A stretch of DNA of 64,000 nt from Corinectria fuckeliana (Eukaryota; Ascomycota; Sordariomycetes; Hypocreales; Nectriaceae): the NCBI GenBank assembly GCA_019137255.1, contig WPDH01000076.1, forward strand, positions 248,001 to 312,000. The letters are read 5' to 3'. The translations under genes and the position numbers were made by a program. The notes below the pieces were generated by a model that was not told the DNA's origin, searched no databases, and saw nothing but the letters and a program-made list of their open reading frames with translations. Shown piece after piece: positions 56,017 to 64,000 of the stretch (position 1 is its first letter; each line of letters opens with the position of its first letter).

Positions 56017-58991
56017 GACCGCTACAGGTGAGGGTACGGTACGACAGGAAAGGGTGTTTGAAATTGCCTCTTCTGGTGATGAGGATTACTTACACGGACC
56101 GTTCGTTGCACACGTTTTTGCCGTCGGAGCCGCACCGCCATTTCCCCTTTCTAGTGGGATCGGTACACGCAACTTTCGTGTGCTCTTTTTTCTTCTTGGA
56201 TTTTCTTGTGTGATGATGATGAGGACGAGCTTGGGTAGGTCAACGAGGCTGTGATACTCGCCTGGATCGAAAAAACCCGGAGGCCCTAAAAGGGGCAGGG
56301 GGACAACGCGGTGGTGTGCTTGCGTCAGAACAGGGGGGGACAGGGAAAAAAAAAGCTCGGTGAGGGCCAGGATGGGCGCCCCGGTCAGCGGGAATACAAC
56401 GAACTTGCGGCTGTTTCTTCTTCGCTCGGCCGGCGGGTGAATACATGGCGAATGGCACAGCAACTGATACAGGAAATCTGATCTGTCCGGAGATACTTAG
56501 GTAGAGAATGCAACGGCTAATTATGGACGGGGTGGAATTATGCGGTGGGCTCATCGAATCACGGACGTGGGCCGATGGAAGAAGTGGGAACACGGGATTG
56601 GCATTGATAGGGCATATTCCACGATGGTTTCTTGAAAGGCGTCAGCTTTGGGGGTCGGTCAGGATGGATGCGAACAAGTGTGAATGGAACCTGCGGAATG
56701 TGGGCCGGATCTAGAGCCCCTGGGGCCTTTATTCGGCGGGACAAAAAGCACACAGCACAACAGACAGACGGACAGACAGACGGACGAGGTCCCCGTCTGA
56801 CAGACACGCCACTCGGAGGCGCGGACGGTCAGGTTATTCGGGGCAAAAGCACCTCGCGGACAAACCGGGAACGGGGAAGCATGGGGCTTGACTTCCGCCC
56901 TTCCCATCGCTCACCGCGCCCTGATTTGCATTGTTACAGACGTACGCAAGGACTCCTCCTAACCCGAAAAAGAAAAGCAAAGGGGGCATGTAGGCCTAAG
57001 TTGGTTACCTAGGTTTGGGATTCGCTGATGGTGTTTGTGCTGCTTGGTGTTCTCTTCGTGCTCCTGCGCTGCATGTGGTGTTGATGTTTACACGATACCA
57101 CTGCTGTTATTGTCAGGGCGGATAGACGGCTCAGGGGAAAAGGAGGGGGGTTTTGATGCGACTGGCTGGGCGATCGAGGTTGGTATAGGATGATGTCGGA
57201 AACGACAGCAGCATGAGAGACAAAGTGAAGGCGGCTTCGTGTTCCGCTCGGGCGTCGTTGTGGTCCTTCTCGGTAACTAACCATGGCATGTCTGTCGGCC
57301 AGCGACCGAGACCACCCCCATACCGAGGTGAGCAAGCCCGAGGTCAAGGTGAGGTACGGATACCAAGGCCGGTACTGCGGAGAGACTCGCTGCAGGGCCC
57401 TCCCCCTCGTCGTCGGGATCGCAGCCGCAGGACATGGGATAGTTGGTTGGCCTGGAACCTGTGCTCCGTACTTTTGCACTCCGTGTCCCCCATTTGCTGT
57501 CACTATTCTCAGACATGTGCAGTTTGCCCATGTCGGCTCTCCCGAGAGTGGCTTTCGTCACTAGTTCCCGCCCCAGCCCCAGCCCTTTATCCCGTTATCA
57601 ACATCAAACACTGGCACTGGCATTGGCGTTGACATGCACAACAGACAGACTACGTGACTGATGATAGATAGACTTCTCGGGAAGGCCTTCGGCATAACAC
57701 GGTACGTGTCCCCGTCCCAACGGTAGCGGGGCCCTTGCCTTGTCCTCCGTAATGTGGGCCCCGCACTGTCCGCGCCGGCCGGCAGCCTCCGTGATTGGCC
57801 CGTTGGCACCCCGGAGCGAAAAGAAGTGAAAAATAGCTGCCCACTATTACGGACACATTTCAACAGAAGACGCTTCGAAGTTTGTTATGCTCTGTCACTA
57901 ATACAAGGGCAATTAGGAGTGGAGCGTAAGGGGCGGGAAAGGGGGATACTGTGTAGAGAGATGATGAAGAAAATGGGCATGTCCTGCGTGTTTTTTGCGC
58001 CCGTCGATGCGCCATGATGCAATGCATTTATCCAAAGCCCTCCCCGAAGCAACCGCCTGCATTCAAAACGGATGCCCCAGAAATAAAAAGCCGGAAGAGG
58101 GGGGCGTCTAGGGGTGGGGAGAACTACAAGGGACCCGCGGGTGCGATGCAGCAGGCCGCCGTCCCAGCGCCTTGGGATAAGGTGAGGGAAGGCGGAAGGC
58201 GGTAAGAGCATGGGGGAGGGGGAGGGAAGAGAGGCAACCATGTTTGAAGATGCTTGATTACGACTAGAAGTGGTGGCGATGGGGGTTGGCGGCCAGGGCT
58301 TGGAGGCAATGTTGCCCGGGGGTGGAATGGAATGACAAAGACTACGCAAGACGATACGAGGACCGAGGCAATGCTGAAATGCGCGATGATGTTATGTTGG
58401 ATGTTGGATGTTAGATGAGGTGAGGTGAGATAGAGAAGAGGGAATGGGGAATAGGGATAGGGCAATATGGGATAGTTAGGGACATACGGTTACGGGTGGG
58501 GGGTCAGGCTCTTTCGTCAGAGTCAGTCAACTTATGTACAACATGTATCTCCTTCCAACTTCCCTAGTCGGTCAAGCCCATGAATTTCAAGGCCAAATGG
58601 GAATCGAATCCCAAATCCCAGAACTGGGCCCCTCCTCCGGCCGATCGCCTCCAAAAGCCCAACGACGGACCCTTCAGGGCTGAGGTGACGACAAAGCAGG
58701 TACATAGCTTCATGCAAGTATCATGTAGGGATGCACGGCAACGAGCTCCATCGTCCCGGGTGTGGATATCTGGGATTTCTTTTAGGGAGGGGGGAAACAA
58801 GATGGTGGATTAGGTATGATCGGATGCTCGGGCAAGGGCTCCTTCAACCCGCCCCTCCCCAGTCCGGAAACCAGAGACCGGAAGCGCGCGGTTTTCTGAG
58901 GGGTGAAAGTGTTTGGACCACTGGCATAAAGAGGCCGAGGCGTCCGGGAGCGCTGGAATGCGTCTGAGAAGCTCAAGTTGGGAGGGTTGAC

Positions 58992-58993
<2 letters not shown>

Positions 58994-59022
<29 letters not shown>
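58994..59022. repeat. (GA)14 microsatellite
   Basis: Uninterrupted GA repeat of 29 nt in the long region upstream of glutamate decarboxylase. Such tracts can exclude nucleosomes; no direct evidence here. Confidence 0.9.
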
Positions 59023-59025
<3 letters not shown>

Positions 59026-59108
59026 GAGCGAGAAGTGAGCCGACGAGGGGGGCGTGCTTGATGGATGGATGGCGTGTCGGTGGGGGTTGGGCTTTATTAT
59101 GCCCTTGG

Positions 59109-59135
59109 GCTGAGCTGAGCTGAGCTGAGCTGAGC
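59109..59135. repeat. (GCTGA)5 pentamer repeat
   Basis: Five perfect GCTGA units plus GC, about 90 bp after the GA repeat. Confidence 0.9.
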
Positions 59136-59932
59136 AGGAGAAGCAACTGGAAAATGGGAAATGAAAAGGGAGCAGCAGCGGCGGCGGCTTTGTGAGGCAG
59201 CCCGTGGGGAAATGTCATCTGTCCAACGAGAGGACGGCAAGTGTACGGCGTTGCGTGTGTTTGGAGGGAATTGTTCATTCGCGGGCATCACGGTGCCTTA
59301 GACTTTCACTTCGCTGCGGGAGTGACTTGTTTGATGTGTCGAATAGGGAGGGACCTACTTACTATTGCGGATCTACATAGTAGCGCCGGGCGTACCTACT
59401 GGCGGCGGGCAGCGTCTCCCCGTAAATAACTACTTGTGGAACAGGAGAAGCGAACTTTTGGGGGGAGAGGGAACTGAGCACGGGCAAGCAACGGCCCCAG
59501 GCTCTGTGGACTTGTAGGCTTCCAGGTTACAGACAGACCTTGAGATGGGAATGGAACTGGAAAAGGATGATGGATGTCCGGATGAAGAATGTTCGGGTCG
59601 GGAAGGTAGTTGTGAGGTACCTGTGCTGTAGCGGGCTGTAGTGGGTTGCAGAGGACGAGACTGTGGGGGACGATGGACATTGACGGCATCAGGTATCTAA
59701 GTAGTTAGCGGTCGGGGATGCTGTTCCTCAGAGTAAGTAGTACAGCCCAGTACTACGGGCTAGCTGCCAGTAGCTTCCACTATCCAGGCCCGATCCTAGG
59801 TGAGCCTAGCAGTACCTAGGTAAGGTCCATAGTACCTGTAGAGAGCCCAAGCTGAGTGAGGAGCCTGTAGAACTCATCCTGACCGTCCATGCCCACCCCG
59901 TCCTTGTCCTTGACCGACCTGAATTCCTTTCC

Positions 59933-59949
59933 CTCTCTCTCTCTCTCTT
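59933..59949 (+). repeat. (CT)n tract in the glutamate decarboxylase leader
   Basis: Alternating CT run about 370 nt before the start codon, at the head of a long pyrimidine-rich stretch. Typical of fungal core promoters near the transcription start. Confidence 0.7.
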
Positions 59950-60310
59950 CCTCACCCGCGAAAACTATTTAACATGTCAGCGTCTCGGCCGTGAATCTGC
60001 TTCACTTTTCCCCTCGCCTCTCTTGTCTCCATCCTCTCTCTGCTTCGCATCTGTCTGCCTGCACTCTTGCATATCCACAACCACTCATCATCACTGTTTC
60101 TGCTCTCTCACCCACCCACCCACACAATCATATTCCGCATACTACTACTATAGTATATCTATACGGCACCCACGGCACGCAACGCTTCACGCTAACTGTT
60201 GACTCTGCCGCCACTCCCGTCCCGCTTTCCGTGTTCTTGCATACCCATTCACCCTCTCGTTGCTCTCCACGCGTCATCAATTTACCCCTCTTCTGCTCCT
60301 CCCCTTCATC

Positions 60311-62403
60311 ATGAGTTCACTAGACACCACGGAACCCAGCGAGGCTTCCACCCCCATACCTCTTATTGAGACGTCCAACAACAACATCGACTACTTCAAG
60401 AGCAACGCTGCCCCCGCTACCAACGGACTCACCAACGGACTCACCAACGGACACTCCCACAACGGCCAAGCTACCCCCTCGTACATCGACAGCATGACGC
60501 ACCTCTCCGTCGTCCGCGACGACTCCGACGCCGCCTCGGTCCGCTCCAACAGCTCGCGCGCCTCGCGGAGACCTCAGATGCAGCTCTCCAACTACCAGGA
60601 TGAGTTCACCACCAGCGTCTACGGCTCTCGCTTTGCTGGCATGGACCTGCCCCGCCACCACATGCCTGAGTGCGAGATGCCCCGCGATATCGCCTACCGC
60701 ATGATCAAGGATGACCTGAGTCTCGACAACAACCCCATGCTCAAGTATGCTCCCCTCACAGATACAGTTGCCTTGGGAACCAATATACTGACCCTTTTTC
60801 CTTTCTTTCTACTAGCCTGGCCTCTTTCGTCACTACCTACATGGTACGTCAATACCGATCCTTTTCTTATTTCCGTCCCATATTCCCCCAAATTATCCCA
60901 GCTTGACAGCTTCCATCCTACACCAATGCAGGGTGCCCCACAAGCGCCCGTCTTGGCGGTTCGGTCGCTCACGCCTTGGCTCTGGGGAACTATATCCGCC
61001 ACCAACAAATCAAAAACACCACCGATGGAAACAACCACTTCAGAACCTCGCTAACATGGGATTTCCCCCGAACAGGAAGATGAAGCCGAAAAGCTCATGG
61101 CAGAGTCCTTCTCCAAGAACTTCATCGACTACGAGGAGTACCCCCAGTCCGCCGACATCCAGAACCGTTGCGTCAACATGATCGGCGACCTCTTCCACGC
61201 CCCCGTTGGGACTGCCGTCGGAACCTCCACTGTCGGTTCTTCGGAAGCCATCATGCTCGCTGTCCTCGCCATGAAGAAGCGCTGGAAGAAGCGCCAGATC
61301 GCTGCCGGCAAGAGTGCCGAGAACCCCAACATTGTCATGTCCTCGGCCGTCCAGGTCTGCTGGGAAAAAGCCACCCGCTACTTCGAGATCGACGAGAAGC
61401 TCGTCTACTGCACCACCGACCGATACGTCATGGACCCCGATGAGGCCGTCGACCTGTGCGACGAGAACACCATCGGCATCTGCGCCATTCTCGGAACCAC
61501 CTACACCGGTGAGTACGAGGATGTCAAGGCCATCAACGACCTCCTCGTTGAGCGGGACATTAATGTCCCCATCCACGTCGATGCTGCCAGCGGTGGCTTC
61601 GTCGCTCCCTTCGTCGTCCCTGACCTCGAGTGGGATTTCCGATGCGAAAAAGTCGTCTCCATCAACGTCTCCGGACACAAGTATGGCCTCGTCTACCCTG
61701 GTGTCGGCTGGGCCCTCTGGCGAGACCCTGAGTACCTCCCTCAGGAGCTGGTCTTCAACATCAACTACCTTGGGGCCGACCAGTCCTCCTTCACCCTCAA
61801 CTTCTCCAAGGGTGCCTCCCAGGTCATCGGCCAGTACTACCAGCTGATCCGTCTCGGCAAGCACGGATACCGCGCCATCATGAGCAACCTGACCCGAACC
61901 GCCGACTATCTTACCGACACCCTCGAGAAGCAGGGCTTCGTCATCATGTCTGAGCGCTCTGGTGCTGGCCTGCCCCTCGTGGCCTTCCGCTTCCTCACTC
62001 CCGAAGAGGGCGGTGACGAGGATCGCCACTACGACGAGTTCGCCCTGGCTCACCACCTGCGGTCGCGCGGTTGGGTCGTCCCCGCCTACACCATGGCGCC
62101 CAACTCCAACGTTAAGATGCTGCGCGTCGTCGTGCGAGAAGACTTCACCAAGACTCGCTGCGACTCCCTCATCAACGACATCGTCCTCTGCCGCGGCCTG
62201 CTCGAGGAGACGGACCGGGAAAGCATCAAGAAGCGAGAAGAGTACATCAGGAAACACCATTCGGGCAAGAGTCACCACGCTCACCCGTCCTACGCGGTTA
62301 GTAACCCTTGATGCGCCCATGACAAGTACACCCAACTAACGCATTCTAGAACGAGACGCATTCTCTCCAGGGCAAGACGGGCAAGACCCATGCTATCTGC
62401 TAA
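60311..62403 (+). CDS. gad1: Glutamate decarboxylase
   Basis: PLP enzyme converting glutamate to GABA in the cytosol, linked to the GABA shunt and stress or acid tolerance. Exons 60311-60744, 60816-60843, 61076-62296 and 62350-62403 encode 578 aa. Exon 2 is only 28 nt and restores NLASFVTTYM-EDEAEKLM. The Ser/Asn/Gly-rich N-terminus of about 100 residues is a fungal extension. Core motifs: PVGTAVGTSTVGSSEAIMLA, HVDAASGGFVAPF, and INVSGHKYGLVYPGVGW with PLP lysine K356; VVREDFTKTRCDSLINDI lies near the end. The last exon adds a short Lys/Gly tail ending in THAIC. The start has no in-frame ATG after the upstream stops other than an improbable earlier frame. Confidence 0.93.
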
Positions 62404-63545
62404 AGAAATAGACGGGGATGGATCAATCACTGGGATGGCGTCTTACGGTGTGTTTTGGAATGTTTGGTTTTCTTGTTCATACAGGCCCTCATGACTTGAC
62501 TTTTGGATAAGAATGCAAATGCATGGCGTATTTACTTTCAGACGTTGTCTTCTGCCCCGCGTAGGATCCGTTTCTAACATTGCAAGTGTCACCAAGTAGC
62601 ATCGGGTGTGTAACTAGGCCAGACTGTATAAGTCCAGTGTGGACTATAGCCTCGGGACTTTAAGTCGTGATAAATTCCTGTTCCTATTCCGACTCGAAGA
62701 TTTTCTAACTGGATGCGTTTTAACTATTCTAGTCGTCTTGCCTCCCGACACCGGAGTCTCTTATACTAGTTATGCCTCCAATGAAACAAGGGCAATTTAT
62801 TCTTTGAAAAAGACATTCAACGAGGGGTCATTCTACCTAGGAATAGGCCGATGGTCCTGATATCGTACGAGCCTTGAGCCTTGTGGTGTTCTGCACAAGG
62901 GAGGCTTCTCTACATAAGCTTACCATGCTGAACCCCCTACAGCACGACATCTCCCACACATGTGCCGAAAGCTCTAGTTTCGATCATCACCGACTCGGGG
63001 GGCCAAAGTCGACTACTGCAGCAGGGATCTGGAAAGCCCATGGGGTGGGTTGTGGAGTCTTTGGGGGCGGAGATGGTCAGTGATGGCCGAGGATCACACA
63101 TGCATCGTAGCCGTTGCGATGTGGAAAGCGACAATAATGGGGGGTTTCCTGAGAGATGTCCCTCTTTTTAGGGCAGTTCTCATGTGTCCTGGAAATGCTG
63201 CCTTGACCTGTTGACAGGCATCCCCGTTGAACTGATCTACATTGCAGTTCTACTTCATCACGTCTCTTGGCATTCCATCATGAAGAACGGGATCCTTCGA
63301 CTATGAGATGGAGGATTGAGGGGGTTCTAGTATGAGCTTGGAGGTATATGGTAAGGGTAGCGTTGGATTCGATTGGCTGCTCAACTGCAATTAAGGGGCT
63401 ATTTTATCCTCGATCCTGATCTCGAAAGGAAGAGAGCGAAGTGTCCGGCACAAGACTGTGAAGAAGGAGGCCGAAGTTGACGAGAGCCTCGAGCCAACTT
63501 CCGTTCCATCTATCCATCCATCCATCCACCCATCCATCCATCCCA
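62404..63545. other. Convergent intergenic region
   Basis: 3' flank of glutamate decarboxylase and of the minus-strand gene at the window edge. No supported ORF; includes the tetramer repeat next to the latter's stop codon. Confidence 0.45.
63506..63543. repeat. (ATCC)n tetranucleotide repeat
   Basis: About eight ATCC units with one ACCC variant, ending two bases past the stop codon of the minus-strand partial gene, so it would be transcribed at the start of that 3' UTR. Confidence 0.85.
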
Positions 63546-64000
63546 TCAGTCGTCATCCTCGTCGTCCTCGATGGGCATCCCCCCCTGCGGCCTCGCCTTC
63601 CCTTCCTTGGCAATCTTCAGCTCCATCATCTCCTCCTTGAGGTTCTCCTTGTCAAAGTTCTTCGTCACCGGCCTCCTCGTCGTCGGGCAGATCTCGGTGC
63701 CCCGCCACGCGCGGCCGTACTCGCGGCGCCACGGGTCCATGTACACCCAGGCGGCGCCCCTCGTGCCGCACGTCTCGTTGAAGACGCGCTCGGCCGCCTC
63801 GTACTGCGCCTCGCCGCAGAAGCTCAGCCGGAACTCGTAGCGGCGGTTGCACACGTAGGCGGCGACGTTGCCGCGCAGCGCCAGCTCGACGTGCGCGGTG
63901 CGGAAGCCGTACAGCGCGCACCAGTTGAACAGGCTCTGCTTGGACGCCGCGTAGTCGGCCGCGTCGAGCGCGTAGGGGATGGCGCGGTGGCAGCCCCGCG
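63546..64000 (-). CDS. Partial hypothetical protein with six cysteines (5' end outside the window)
   Basis: The frame is open from the window edge to a stop at 63546-63548, giving at least 150 aa; the start is missing. It begins at the edge with RGCHRAIPYALDAADYAASK and ends with an acidic EDDEDDD tail. Six cysteines (GCH, WCA, VCN, FCG, TCG, ICP) and several Trp/Tyr suggest a disulfide-bonded, perhaps secreted domain, but the signal peptide, if any, lies outside. GC at third positions is very high, as in adenine deaminase. I recognise no family. Confidence 0.6.
   Translation of the reverse strand, partial: RGCHRAIPYALDAADYAASKQSLFNWCALYGFRTAHVELALRGNVAAYVCNRRYEFRLSFCGEAQYEAAERVFNETCGTRGAAWVYMDPWRREYGRAWRGTEICPTTRRPVTKNFDKENLKEEMMELKIAKEGKARPQGGMPIEDDEDDD

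Larger units (their letters stand above)
54960..60310. other. Long non-coding region upstream of glutamate decarboxylase
   Basis: About 5.3 kb without a supported gene, between two genes on the same strand. Open frames are short, overlapping and domain-free. It carries several microsatellites (listed) and TACCTAGGT palindromes at 57006-57014 and 59813-59822. The last 400 nt are strongly C/T-rich, a likely leader. It may contain an unrecognised non-coding transcript or distal control elements of the downstream gene. Confidence 0.4.

Noticed and set aside
58590..58620. T-arm-like sequence on the minus strand (TTCGATT loop with a 5-bp stem)
   Set aside because: No matching acceptor stem, D-arm or anticodon arm at the right distance; not a tRNA.
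61040..62335. 431-codon minus-strand frame over glutamate decarboxylase
   Set aside because: Antisense shadow of a highly codon-biased gene, Val/Gly/Asp-rich and domain-free.

Overview
The window is nuclear DNA of a filamentous ascomycete. Short introns of about 46 to 100 nt with GT...AG ends interrupt most genes, genes lie on both strands without operons, and the protein set (KDM4-type demethylase, AcuK-type regulator, Zn2Cys6 factors, cutinase, fungal calpain) is typical of moulds. Family signatures and short intergenic palindromes (GTACTTCGTAC and TACCTAGGTA types) suggest Sordariomycetes, perhaps Hypocreales; the order is my inference.

Layout. 0.5-5.2 kb (+): JmjN/JmjC/PHD histone demethylase. 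5.9-7.4 kb (-): F-box protein. 8.3-9.3 kb (+): small kinase-like protein with altered DFG and APE motifs. 10.0-11.6 kb (+): kynurenine aminotransferase. 12.7-16.9 kb (+): xanthine dehydrogenase. 20.0-22.5 kb (+): AcuK/ERT1 gluconeogenesis activator, whose zinc cluster is split over three exons. 23.0-26.1 kb (+): ZIP4/SPO22 meiosis gene with one in-frame stop. 26.6-29.3 kb (-): Zn2Cys6 factor. 29.3-37.8 kb: gene-poor island holding six copies of an 11-bp motif. 37.8-38.9 kb (+): adenine deaminase. 39.3-42.9 kb (-): UFD2 ubiquitin E4. 43.7-45.3 kb (-): RING/TRAF zinc-finger protein. 47.1-49.9 kb (+): calpain-like protease. 51.0-51.8 kb (+): secreted cutinase. 52.7-55.0 kb (+): membrane-anchored alpha/beta hydrolase. 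55.0-60.3 kb: long repeat-bearing non-coding leader. 60.3-62.4 kb (+): glutamate decarboxylase. 63.5 kb to the end (-): partial six-cysteine protein.

The genes look like ordinary dispersed housekeeping and regulatory loci, not a metabolite cluster or mobile element. A few functional links exist: adenine deaminase makes hypoxanthine, which xanthine dehydrogenase oxidises; the F-box, UFD2 and RING proteins are all ubiquitin-linked; cutinase releases fatty acids, and AcuK controls growth on such gluconeogenic carbon. These links are probably coincidental in position.

The most interesting items are the single TAG in ZIP4, the symmetric 18-nt exon carrying one zinc ligand in acuK together with the 11-bp tandem repeat in its first intron, a perfect 11-bp inverted repeat upstream of acuK, the motif-rich gene desert, two stop-free multiple-of-three introns, and a GC-AG intron in ufd2. 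I found no convincing wholly new system. No tRNA, rRNA, CRISPR or intact transposon was recognised.
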